Shown here piece after piece: positions 10,740 to 20,478 of a DNA stretch of 64,000 nt. A program made the translations under genes and the position numbers. The notes beneath the pieces are model-generated. The model did no database searches and was not told the origin of the DNA. It saw only the letters and a list, made by a program, of their open reading frames with translations. Numbering within the stretch: the first letter of the stretch is position 1; the number at the start of each line of letters is the position of its first letter. Source of the DNA: Nyssa sinensis (lineage: Eukaryota; Streptophyta; Magnoliopsida; Cornales; Nyssaceae); contig CM018051.1 of NCBI GenBank assembly GCA_008638375.1, positions 5,476,852-5,540,851 on the forward strand. The letters run 5' to 3'.

Positions 10740-12887
10740 AAACCAAAAGTAATCACAAAACGACATCGTTTTAGATTTAAACCAAAACCAAATGCAATCT
10801 CTAAGCGACAACATTGGATTTAATTATTCTGGTAAGTAAACGACAGCTTTTTGAACTATTTTTAACAGTGACAAAAATGGCAGCATTTTAAAAAAATATT
10901 TAAATAAATTTTACACAGCGGGCCCAAACTCAACTCGACTCGATAGCGCGCATAGTGAACTAAGCATATGTTAGGTCCTTTCTCTTTTTCAAAACTTGGG
11001 TGCTCCTTAGGGTCCAAACCTTCCTTTAAGGTAATTGTATATATACTATTTAAAAGTTTTGTACCCATTCTATGTGGGACACAAGCTTTTTACAAGTTTC
11101 AATCTTTTGATACTATTTCAAGCGGTGATGTTTGGAGACAATTTCTCATTTACTCCTTAATAGTTTTGAGTAACACAATACATGATCTTTATCTCTTCGT
11201 GGAAAAGAATACAATTTCATACAGACCCACAAAAATTAATATTGGGGACCCACTATTATGTTAGTTCAAAAATAGCCAAAAAATTATTCTCAAAATTTAT
11301 TATTTCTAACATTATGTGATCATGTCATCATTCAATAATAATAAAATATTATATGAAATATATTCTACCTATTTAATTTAAAAAGACATAATTTATATGT
11401 CAACCCATGATTCGACAAGAGCACTACCACGTTGGTGTCTCGGAGGTACCGAAAATATATTCTACTCTAAGTTACTTCAGGCATATAAGATTCACAAAAA
11501 CTATGCTTGCAAAATACAGACGCACAAAAAATCAGGATCAGTTATGTAATAAGTATTAATGTGTCAATTATGCAATCAGTGGTGGACCATCATTTTCATA
11601 TACAAGGCCTTTTTCCTTCCTTGGAAAGTGATGGTTGATCCTGTTTGTCCTCATCATTTAATTAATGGGGTCCAAAATATCTAAACAAAAAGACAATCAG
11701 AGACTCAGTGATCTCACATGCCAATGACTACCGACCTTTATCCAGTTCACACATCTATAGCTTTGATGCTTGTTCTTTTATATACTTGAATTCTAAAATA
11801 TTAAATTTTTAATTATTAAAATTATATTTTTTAAAACTCAAGTGTTGAGATGTGGAGTGAGAATAGAGATATTATCTCTCTCTCTATATATATATATATA
11901 TAACGATGAGTGAAAGAAGAATTAAATCAGTGTCAATTGTGTAAGAAGTAGGTACTCAAAGTCTCAAACCACTCAAACAAAATCTTGATTCTTGATTTTT
12001 GTTTGTCATACGCATGCATAAATTAGGCTGGAGTTAGCAATTTTAATTAGTGAGATCAATTAATAACAAATGAGGTAATTTTTAAATTAAAATTCATTTA
12101 ACACTATAAATACTAATAAAATAAAATTTATAACAAAAAAAAAATGATTTGATACAAAATAAAAAAAATTAAACAATGAAAAAGCACAAAATTTATATTT
12201 AGTAATAAAACAACATTATATTAGTTTAGAGTTTTTCTAGTTGAAATTAGCTTTTTAAAGTGTTTGACTGTATTCGTTTAAAAGTTTATTTTAATTTTTA
12301 AAAAAAATGTTATGTATTCAAATTTATATTTCAAATTGTATCACAAATGTAATGTGTGAATTTCACTAGATATGATTTATAAAATTACTATATCCTGACA
12401 TGTCATATTAAAAACACAATTATAAATATAAATTAGCGATACCTACCACTAACAAGACTCTTTTACATTATTTCTTTGTTTAATTTTTCACAAAATATAT
12501 TAGATGTATAAATACATGACATGTTATTTGTACAGAATTAGATTGAGAAAAATTGAAATAGAAAATATAATGAAGAGATCGTAATCCTCTTAAAAAACAA
12601 TTAGGGAAACTAAAAAAAATCATCTTTCTTCGTTTGATCTATTTATGACTTTTGTCCTTGTACTCGTCACCTGTTGAGAATTTCAAAATCTGAAACTTCC
12701 AAACGGGGTGTAAGTCTCAAATAAATGCCATATAGCATAAAAGAAAATGATCGGATAAGGACAAAAGGTACAGAAAAATTAAATAGTAAGAAGAATAAGT
12801 CGCCGCCAAGGTGGAAAACAAAGACATGACCACGCCTTCCTCCAACGGAACCTTCTCTCTAACTTAATTTCTTCGAGTTTAGCTCAT
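10740..12887. other. AT-rich intergenic DNA, no gene seen
   Basis: No supported gene. Two overlapping open frames near 10862-11264 on opposite strands lack domains and look like chance. A mixed CT/TA microsatellite is at about 11876-11901. An intact copy of the Tat target sequence is at 12057-12235, listed separately. Confidence 0.55.
12057..12235 (+). repeat. Intact copy of the sequence the Tat element inserted into
   Basis: CAATTAATAACAAATGAGG at 12057-12075 continues into TAATTTTTAAATTAAAATTC and onward. The same 5' part occurs at 13001-13019 and the same 3' part at 23635-23800, on either side of the Tat element. This copy has a single TGAGG (12071-12075), where the occupied copy has TGAGG on both sides. 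It therefore acts as a natural empty-site reference. Confidence 0.9.
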
Positions 12888-12978
12888 ATTTTTTATTCTT
12901 TCATTTATGATTATTTCGGATATTTTAAAAAAATTTATTAAATATATTTTGTTTTTATTCAAATTTCTCTACATTTGT
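12888..12978 (+). repeat. Dispersed repeat, copy 2 (partner 9923-10013)
   Basis: Matches 9923-10013. It is followed by a small local duplication of TTATTCAAATTTCTCTACAT (about 12956-13000) and then by the interrupted target repeat. Confidence 0.75.
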
Positions 12979-13124
12979 TTTTATTCAAATTTCTCTACAT
13001 CAATTAATAACAAATGAGGTGATATACCACTATGTGACACACCAACCACTGCATGACACGTGCAACCGCAAGATCGGTTCACGACTCATAATAGAGCTCA
13101 GGCTCGGCCACATAACTTGTGCTC

Positions 13125-13290
13125 GGTCGCTTAGTCAAGTTCGGCCTTATAATCTGTGTTCGGCCATTCAGCTCATTCTCGGCCATACAGTTCATGATCG
13201 GCCATTCAGCTCGTGCTCGGCCTTTCAGCTAGTGCTCGGCCATTCAGCTCGTGCTCAGCCTTTCAGCTTGTGCTCGGCCTTTCAAAGCAG
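13125..13290 (+). repeat. U3 tandem array, 19-20 bp units, in the 5' LTR
   Basis: About eight imperfect units of the form CTCGGCCATTCAGCTCGTG. The array is present in both LTRs (also about 22984-23149). Its position upstream of the LTR TATA box is where retrotransposon enhancers usually sit; an enhancer role is inference. Confidence 0.85.
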
Positions 13291-13569
13291 ACCTACAGAG
13301 GCCGAGCACGTATCTCTAGAGAAGATCTACTTATCTGCAAAGCTTACAGGTCCGAACACAGACCTTCGGTGTAACACACTGCTATTCAAAGCTCATCACC
13401 GCCTTAATATATGCCGAGCAGAGAATAAGGAAACAATCTTTTACAAGGAAACCACCACTCATGGTTATCTCTATTTGATGCAATATTCTACAAGGTAACT
13501 ACTATCTCCGATGCTCAAATCCCTACTTTCATGGCTCCAAATCCTAATCAACTTAGGAGATCCATTGCC

Positions 13570-13576
13570 TATAAAT
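13570..13576 (+). promoter_or_regulatory. Probable LTR TATA box
   Basis: TATAAAT in GCCTATAAATTCAACC, about 200 bp before the LTR end, with the U3 repeats upstream. The transcript would be expected to start about 30 bp downstream. Confidence 0.55.
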
Positions 13577-13773
13577 TCAACCCTAAAGGTACGCTTTATT
13601 TTCATGCTCATTATTTTGGCTTTCATTACGAGTCTTTCAATTCAATTTATTGACTTAAGCATCGGAGCGGCTACCGCCGGAGCCAACCCGGTGGTCCTCT
13701 GATCTTCTGTTTCGAGTGTTTCGCAGGGAGCCGAGCTTGGATCTCACGTGGGCCAAAAAGTGCAGCATCAGTT

Positions 13774-13791
13774 TGGCGCCGTCTGTGGGAA
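13774..13791 (+). other. Primer-binding site of the Tat element
   Basis: TGGCGCCGTCTGTGGGAA lies three bases after the LTR end. The TGGCGCC start is typical of plant gypsy elements. I did not assign the primer tRNA. Confidence 0.8.
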
Positions 13792-13850
13792 TCGACAATC
13801 ACCAAGTGCTCTACTCAATCTAAGCTCATCTTTCGTCTATCAGAGGGATT

Positions 13851-16131
13851 ATGGCTCCCAACTTGCGACCCAGGAATAACACTCAAAACCCTCATCCTCA
13901 ACCAACTGCTGGACGAGGAAGAGGGCGAGTGAATAACCCTGCACAGGAAGAACTAATCAAAACTAGGCGGCAGAACCAGTTGCTACGGGAACAGCTTTTG
14001 ACCATGACCAGGACCCTGGCAATGTTCACCCAGAATCATGAAACCAATCCTCAAAATCCACCCGTTGCCACTCAACAGCAGCAGCCTCCTGCGGCCGCCG
14101 GTGTTCATATAGACCCCCAGCCGTCGTCGGCAGCCGGTCGAGGGATTCCCGCCTTTGTCCCAGAGGTCCATTATCGAAGTACTACCCGACCCCCCCGTCC
14201 CAGGGGCCCCGGGAGTAAACTACGTTCCACAAGGATCACCTCCTCGAGTAGTTCCTGTACCACCAGTACCAGAGAATCAGAATAACCCCCCGGTAGCGGG
14301 CCAAGATCAGCCTACCCATATAGGCCCTGAGGCCGTGAGACCTGCCTCGCAGCAACCCGTTTTACCAAGAGGGTCAGTAAGAGCCGAGGAAGTTGCTGAA
14401 TCAATAGACCGTACTGCTATCATAAGGGGTGCCCAGTATCCAGAACAGGACGAGCTGGCCAGATTGCTCGGGAGGTCGGCCACCCCGTTCACCAATGCTG
14501 TCATGGCCGAGGAAAGACCCAAGAAATTTATCGTCCCCAAATTCACCCCTTATGATGGGACCGGGGACCCGGGGGACCACCTCTCCCACTACCAGCACAC
14601 CATGGCTTTGCATGGCGCTTCTGATGCCTTCTTATGCAGAACGTTCGTAACCAGCCTCAATGGTACCGCACTGAAGTGGTTCCACCACCTCCCGCCGAAC
14701 TCAGTATCTAGCTTTTATGAGCTCGGCAGAAGGTTCTTGGACAGATTCATGACTAGCAGGAGGCTAAGAAAGGGTCCGGAATTCCTTCTGAACATAAAGC
14801 AAACAAGGGAAGAATCGCTGAGGGGGTATATAGCACGTTTTAACGCCGAGCTCACTGAGGTAACAGATTGCAGCCCCGGTTTCCTAGTGGCTGCTCTAGC
14901 CGCTGGACTTGCTCAAGGAGGGTTTAGAGACTCCCTGACCAAAAGTCCCCCAGCGGACATGGCAGCACTCATGGACCGTGCAAGGAAGTACATCAACCTG
15001 GAGGAGGCCAGGGACACCTCTAGAAAGGTCAAAGAACAAGCTCAGAAAGACGATCACAAGAAAGATAGTCAAAAGAAGGACACCAGCTCGGCCAGGAAGA
15101 GAGTCAGGAGCCCAGAAAAAAGGGGGGCCCCCAGAACCTCCTTCAATTCTGGACTAAGGGAATTCAACCACTTCACTCCTCTAAACGCCTCTCCGTACAA
15201 CATATTGAAGCAAGTAAGATCTCGAGAAAATATGAGATGGCCGGAGCCTTTGAAAGGAGACCCCAGCTATCGAGATCAGACCAAATATTGTGACTTTCAC
15301 AAAGACCGAGGGCACACAACCAATACCTGCAAAGCTCTCAAGCATGAGATTGAGCAGCTAATAAGGAGAGGAAGGCTGCAGGAGTTCGTCAAGCAGGACG
15401 GAGGACAGAACCCCCGTGACGAACGACCCCAGCAGAGAAAAACCGACCAGAGGCAGGAGCAGAAAGGAGGCAGGAACGAACCCCCACAGAACAATCAGGT
15501 GATCTATGTCTTACACGCAGATTCCCCTGCAACAGGCACCTCTAACAGGTCAAGAAAACGATATGCTCGGGAGGCCAGGTCTGCTCCCAACATCATGCAG
15601 GTCGCTAACTTGGAGAAAAGGTTAAAGCCCTTGCCGGAAATCCAATTTACGGATCACGACCTTAGGGGAGTTCATTGTCCTCACAGCGACGCCCTGGTTA
15701 TCTCCCTTAAGGTCGCCAACTTCGATATCCGGAGAGTTCTCGTCGACACTGGCTGTTCGACCAATGTACTGTTCTACGACCCTTTCAAGCATATGAAGCT
15801 CGATCCCAATACCATTAAGCCCACGAGCATAATCATGACAGGCTTTGATGGAAACACTAACACTCCACTAGGAAGGGTCGATCTGGCCACCACTGCGGGT
15901 GAAGGGGACGGACAGAAGACCACGATAGCCGAGTACATGGTCATAAAAGCCAAATCTCCCTACAACGTCATAGTTGGAAGGCCCTGGCTACATGAGATGG
16001 GAGCGGTCACCTCAACCCTCCACCAATGCTTAAAATACATTCACAATCAGACAGTCTATTCCATCAGAGGATGCCAACCGACCTCCCGAGAGTGCCACGC
16101 CCTCGCACTCAAAGCTAAGGCCCCCAAATAG
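13851..16131 (+). pseudogene. gag-pro: Tat gag-protease, one frameshift in a C run
   Basis: Gag forms the particle and the protease matures it. The N-terminal frame opens at ATG 13851 and is proline/glutamine rich. At a seven-C run near 14190-14196 the natural continuation moves to the next frame, open to TAG at 16129-16131. One fewer C would join them, so this is a single-base insertion in this copy or in the assembly. Downstream are the retrotransposon gag domain (LSHYQHTMALHGASDAF onward), a Cys-His knuckle (C-x2-H-x4-H-x4-C, about 15289-15330), and a protease with DTG at 15745-15753 and the later IVGRPWLHEMG flap-side motif. The protease sits with gag rather than with RT, before a stop. 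The mid-ORF starting at 14155 uses no ATG, supporting the frameshift view. Confidence 0.85.
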
Positions 16132-16137
16132 CAATTA
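16129..16137 (+). promoter_or_regulatory. Candidate leaky stop, UAG CAA UUA, between protease and RT
   Basis: The gag-protease frame ends at TAG followed by CAATTA, and the pol frame continues in the same register. UAG-CAR-YYA is the type I readthrough context known from tobacco mosaic virus. There is no ATG near the pol start, so suppression of this stop would give a Gag-Pro-Pol fusion at low frequency. Sequence and frame are direct observations; readthrough is inferred. Confidence 0.75.
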
Positions 16138-19100
16138 CTGCACGCCCGTGTGTGCAAGGATGCAATCTACCCTTGCTGTCACGAGGCAGAAGACTGTCCC
16201 TCCAAAATTGAAGAACCATTGAGCCCCAGAGGAAGGGATAGCAGAGCCAAGCCTATAGGGGAGCCTATTAAAGTCCTGGTCAGCTCAGAGGATCAGGGAC
16301 GTTACCTACAGATAGGTCCCGACCTGACACATACCGAGCAGGATGAGCTGGTCAAGTTTTTGAAGAAAAACCTCTCCGTATTTGCCTGGGAGACAAGCGA
16401 CATGGAAGGGATAGATCCCGACCTGATCACGCACAGGCTAATGGTGGATCCAGACCATCCACCAGTGAGACAAAAGAGAAGGCCTCTCGCTCCAGAACGG
16501 CATCAGGTCATCAACGACGAGGTTCAAAGGTTGCTCAACGCCAACATGATACGAGAGGTATCTTACCCTGATTGGTTGGCCAACACTGTTCTGGTCAAGA
16601 AGAAGAATGGTAAATGGAGAGTCTGTGTCGACTACACAGATCTCAACAAAGCATGCCCAAAGGATAGCTTCCCTCTTCCACGAATAGATCAGTTAGTCGA
16701 TGCAACCGCAGGGCACGAGCTCATGAGCTTCATGGATGCTTATTCTGGGTACAATCAAATACAGATGCATCCTCCCGATCAAGAGAAGACTTCATTCATC
16801 ACCGAACGAGGTCTCTATTGCTACAAAGTGATGCCGTTCGGACTAAAGAATGCTGGAGCTACCTACCAACGTCTTGTTAATAAGATGTTCGGCCCCTTGA
16901 TCGGCAGCACTATGGAAGTTTATATCGACGATATGCTGGTCAAGAGCCTAAGGAAGAGCAGTCATCTCCAACACCTAGCACAAACCTTCGACATCCTCAG
17001 ACAATATAAAATGAAGCTCAATCCCTCAAAGTGCACCTTTGGTGTAACAAAAGGGAAGTTCCTTGGGTACATAGTCTCTCAAAGAGGTATAGAAGCAGAC
17101 CCGACTCAGATCGGGGCTCTGATCGGACTGAAATCCCCAAAAGCCCGAAAGGACATTCAAGCTCTGAACGGCCGGATAGCAGCTCTCAGCAGATTCATCT
17201 CCAAATCCACGGATCGGTGTCTACCCTTCTTCAAGGCTCTGAAAGGTAACAAATCTTTACAATGGACTGACGAGTGTGAAAAATCCTTTCAGGAACTCAA
17301 AAGATACTTGGCTTCGCCCGAGCTCTTATCAAAACCAATCCAAGGAGAAAGGCTGCTTCTCTATCTCGCAGTCTCTGAGAACGCAGTCAGTTCGGTACTA
17401 GTTAGGCAAGACAGGAGCGTGCAGAGGCCCATCTTCTATGTCAGCAAGGCATTACTAGACACAGAAAAGAGGTACCCCGAAATTGAGAAGCTAGCCCTTG
17501 CTCTCATAGTTTCTGCACGGAAGCTGAGACCATACTTCCAAGCACATCCCATAGAAATTCCGACTGCCTACCCACTGAAAGCAGTCCTAAGAAAACCAGA
17601 AGTATCAGGACGGTTGGTCAAGTGGTCAGTGGAACTGGGGGAGTTCGATTTGTCCTACATTCCACGAGTCTCAATTAAAGGGCAAGCCTTGGCAGACTTC
17701 GTCGCAGAATTCACTCCCGCGCTGCTAGGCAAAGCTCAAGTCTCAGACGAGGTGGGGACTTGGAAGTTGTATGCGGATGGATCATCCACTGACCGAGGTG
17801 CCGGAGCAGGGCTAGTACTACACTCTCCTGATGGACTTACAACCGAAAGGGCAATTAGCTTGGGGTTCAGAGCCTCCAACAACGAAGCGGAATATGAGGC
17901 CCTTATCTTAGGAATGAAGCTAGCTCAGGAGTGCGAGGTACAGAGCCTCGAGGTATTTTCCGACTCCCAACTGGTGGTTAGCCAGGTTCAAGGAGAATAT
18001 GCCATCAAAGATGAAAGAATGCTCCGATATTCGGAACTAGTCAACTTACTAAAACATTCCTTCCGAGCATTCTCAATCCAAAAAATAGAAAGAGGGCAGA
18101 ACAGCCGAGCCGATGCCTTAGCAAACATGGCATCTCACATGAAAACGGGGGTGGAGTCAACGATAAAGTTCTCTCACCAGCCAAGGCCTAGCACCGAGGA
18201 GATCCAGGTCGCCCAAATCACGGAGCAGCCTCAGAACTGGATGACTCCTATACTCCAATACCTGGAGGAGGGACTCCTCCCAGAGGACAGAAATAAGGCA
18301 AAAAGAATCCGCATCAGAGCAGCTCGGTACCTTGTCCTTAACGGAAAACTCTACCGAAGGTCTTACACTCAGCCATTGTTAAAATGCCTAGCACCTGAAG
18401 AGTCTCAATATGTCTTGGCAGAAATCCATGAAGGAATCTGTGGAAATCACAATGGGGGGAGAACCATAGCCCACCGAGCTCTAACCCAAGGCTACTACTG
18501 GCCTGGGATGCTGAAGGAAGCAAAGGAATATACCCGAAAGTGTGACAAATGCCAGAGGTTCGCCCCTTACCAGCATCAGCCGCAACATGAGCTCATCCCC
18601 ATTACTAGCCCATGGCCCTTTGCACAGTGGGGGATGGACATCATAGGACCATTACCTAAAGCCAAGCCGAACAGGAGATACCTACTGGTGGCTGTTGACT
18701 ACTTTTCAAAATGGGCCGAAGCAGAACCACTGACTCGCATCACTGAAAAAGAGATAAAGAGTTTTACTTGGAGAAATATAGTCTGCAGGTTCGGCATACC
18801 TCATGTGATCGTCTCAGATAATGGCACGCAGTTCACTGGAAAAATATTCAAGAAATTCTGCCAGGACCTAAACATCAAACAGCACTTCTCCTCCCCTGGT
18901 CATCCTCAGGCCAACGGGCAGGCCGAGGTCACCAACCGAACTATCCTCGACGCTCTCAAGAAAAGATTAGAGGAAGCTAAAGGGAGATGGGTCGAGGAAC
19001 TCCCTGGGGCACTCTGGGCCTACCGGACAACCAGGAGAACTCCAACATCGGAAACTCCCTTCTCCCTAGCCTACGGAACTGAGGCAGTAATCCCTGTTGA

Positions 19101-19473
19101 GGTCGGCATGCCGACCTTAAGGGCTGAGGCTTTCAACGAAGAGACCAATGACCAACAGCTAGCAGAAAATTTGGATTTGCTCGAAGAAAGAAGAGAGCAG
19201 GCCGTAATCAGAATGGAAGCATATCAGCGCAGGATGGTTAACCGCTCAAAAATTGGACTCAAACCTACCAATTTCCAAGTTGGGGACCTCGTCCTAAGAA
19301 GGGTTTTCCAGAACACCAAGGACCCTACCATGGGGAAGTTATCACCAAACTGGGAAGGTCCCTACAGAATTATCAAAACAGTTAGACCGACCACTTATTG
19401 GTTGGAAAGCATGGATGGGAAACCTGTTCCCAGGCCTTGGAACATGGAACATTTGCGAAAATATTATCAATAA
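16132..19473 (+). CDS. pol: Tat pol: RT, RNase H, archaeal-like RNase H, integrase
   Basis: Makes and integrates the cDNA copy. The frame is open from just after the TAG to TAA at 19471-19473 with no internal stop. Using GTG 16150 as residue 1: RT runs from about 115 to 290 with the catalytic YIDD at 258-261. An RNase H follows, starting near the LYLAVSENAVSSVL segment. A second RNase H begins at about 538 (WKLYADGSSTDRGAGAG), the extra domain typical of Tat elements. Integrase has an H-H-C-C finger ending CDKCQRF and a catalytic triad at D830, D890 and E926 (D-x35-E). It ends LRKYYQ without an evident chromodomain. All catalytic residues looked intact. No start codon of its own is apparent; expression probably depends on readthrough of the preceding stop. 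Confidence 0.95.
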   Translation, partial: QLLHARVCKDAIYPCCHEAEDCPSKIEEPLSPRGRDSRAKPIGEPIKVLVSSEDQGRYLQIGPDLTHTEQDELVKFLKKNLSVFAWETSDMEGIDPDLITHRLMVDPDHPPVRQKRRPLAPERHQVINDEVQRLLNANMIREVSYPDWLANTVLVKKKNGKWRVCVDYTDLNKACPKDSFPLPRIDQLVDATAGHELMSFMDAYSGYNQIQMHPPDQEKTSFITERGLYCYKVMPFGLKNAGATYQRLVNKMFGPLIGSTMEVYIDDMLVKSLRKSSHLQHLAQTFDILRQYKMKLNPSKCTFGVTKGKFLGYIVSQRGIEADPTQIGALIGLKSPKARKDIQALNGRIAALSRFISKSTDRCLPFFKALKGNKSLQWTDECEKSFQELKRYLASPELLSKPIQGERLLLYLAVSENAVSSVLVRQDRSVQRPIFYVSKALLDTEKRYPEIEKLALALIVSARKLRPYFQAHPIEIPTAYPLKAVLRKPEVSGRLVKWSVELGEFDLSYIPRVSIKGQALADFVAEFTPALLGKAQVSDEVGTWKLYADGSSTDRGAGAGLVLHSPDGLTTERAISLGFRASNNEAEYEALILGMKLAQECEVQSLEVFSDSQLVVSQVQGEYAIKDERMLRYSELVNLLKHSFRAFSIQKIERGQNSRADALANMASHMKTGVESTIKFSHQPRPSTEEIQVAQITEQPQNWMTPILQYLEEGLLPEDRNKAKRIRIRAARYLVLNGKLYRRSYTQPLLKCLAPEESQYVLAEIHEGICGNHNGGRTIAHRALTQGYYWPGMLKEAKEYTRKCDKCQRFAPYQHQPQHELIPITSPWPFAQWGMDIIGPLPKAKPNRRYLLVAVDYFSKWAEAEPLTRITEKEIKSFTWRNIVCRFGIPHVIVSDNGTQFTGKIFKKFCQDLNIKQHFSSPGHPQANGQAEVTNRTILDALKKRLEEAKGRWVEELPGALWAYRTTRRTPTSETPFSLAYGTEAVIPVEVGMPTLRAEAFNEETNDQQLAENLDLLEERREQAVIRMEAYQRRMVNRSKIGLKPTNFQVGDLVLRRVFQNTKDPTMGKLSPNWEGPYRIIKTVRPTTYWLESMDGKPVPRPWNMEHLRKYYQ

Positions 19474-19509
19474 AGTACTTTCTTTTTATTTTCAACATCT
19501 TTCGTGAAA

Positions 19510-20005
19510 CATCTCAATGTACAGACCTCTCAAGTCTGGTCCATCTTAATGCACAGGCTCAGGTCTGGTCCATCTCAATGTACAGACCTCTCAGGTCTGG
19601 TCCATTCAAATGCACAGACTATAAGTCTGGTCCATCTTAATGCACAGGCTCAGGTCTGGTCCATCTCAATGTACAGACCTCTCAGGTCTGGTCCATCTCA
19701 AATGCACAGACTATAAGTCTGGTCCATCTTAATGCACAGGCTCAGGTCTGGTCCATCTCAATGTACAGACCTCTCAGGTCTGGTCCATCTCAAATGCACA
19801 GACTATAAGTCTGGTCCATCTTAATGCACAGGCTCAGGTCTGGTCCATCTCAATGTACAGACCTCTCAGGTCTGGTCCATCCAAATGCACAGACTATAAG
19901 TCTGGTCCATCTTAATGCACAGGCTCAGGTCTGGTCCATCTCAATGTACAGACCTCTCAGGTCTGGTTCATCTCAAATGCACAGGCTATAAGTCTGGTCC
20001 ATCTA
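19510..20005 (+). repeat. Hairpin tandem array, 91-92 bp period of three sub-units
   Basis: Each period has three sub-units of about 29-32 bp, each ending GTCTGGTCCATC. They contain CAGACCTCTCAGGTCTG (7-bp stem), CAGACTATAAGTCTG (6-bp stem) and an imperfect version with GCACAGGCTCAGGTCTGG. The first period lacks one sub-unit (61-bp step). The array lies just after the pol stop and before the 3' end of the antisense gene, between two convergent transcription units. Open frames across it are repeat artefacts. Confidence 0.95.
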
Positions 20006-20478
20006 AATACAAGTCGCTCAGTTCGGCAATCAAGCTCAGGTTCCTGCTCTAAAAGATCAGAGTAATTGTCTTGTACCGGTTTCTACGACTGACAATCAGA
20101 GATCAGATTGATTAATTATTATTCAAGTCATCTTTCTTAAAGAAAATCCATGATTCAAAAATCCCTCCAATACCAAGAGTTCGGCACAAGTTGGTTATTA
20201 CTACACATTACTTCAGGATTGCCATAAGTGAGTTCTGGAGACAACCCATGGTCGGTAAAAACGATACTCTGGGTTCAGAGCAGGTTTACTTGTGTCATAA
20301 TACAAGCCTCAAAGGCCGAAGTCCGTTCATACAAAACAAAACATTGATACATATTTAGACAGAACTCAAGGATCACCAACAATCAAAGAAAGATAGAGAC
20401 AAAAATTGAAGAGAAGATGTTTTCATTAATATTTGAGCTCGGTTACAAAAAGATGAAACAGGACTACAAAAGTTTTCC
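20006..20478. other. Spacer between hairpin array and antisense gene
   Basis: No gene. It probably holds the 3' ends of both convergent transcripts. On the minus strand, just past the antisense stop, the sequence becomes T-rich with TTAATGAAAAC, a plausible plant polyadenylation context. Confidence 0.4.

Larger units (their letters stand above)
13020..13770 (+). repeat. 5' LTR of the Tat element
   Basis: Starts TGATATACCAC and ends GTGCAGCATCA. It is the same length as the 3' LTR, with two substitutions seen: G/A in the GTGCTCRACC region near 13257, and C/A in GGGAGCMGAGC near 13732. U3 carries a short tandem array (13125-13290), and a TATA box lies at 13570. Confidence 0.97.

Noticed and set aside
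13019..13702. Open frames of 159 and 63 codons, repeated at 22893-23561
   Set aside because: They lie entirely in the LTRs and are identical in both copies because the LTRs are identical; no domain.
19398..19716. Two open frames after pol
   Set aside because: They read through the hairpin tandem repeats; their peptides are repeat translations.
19510..20005. CRISPR-like array
   Set aside because: Contiguous tandem repeats with no unique spacers, inside a plant retrotransposon.
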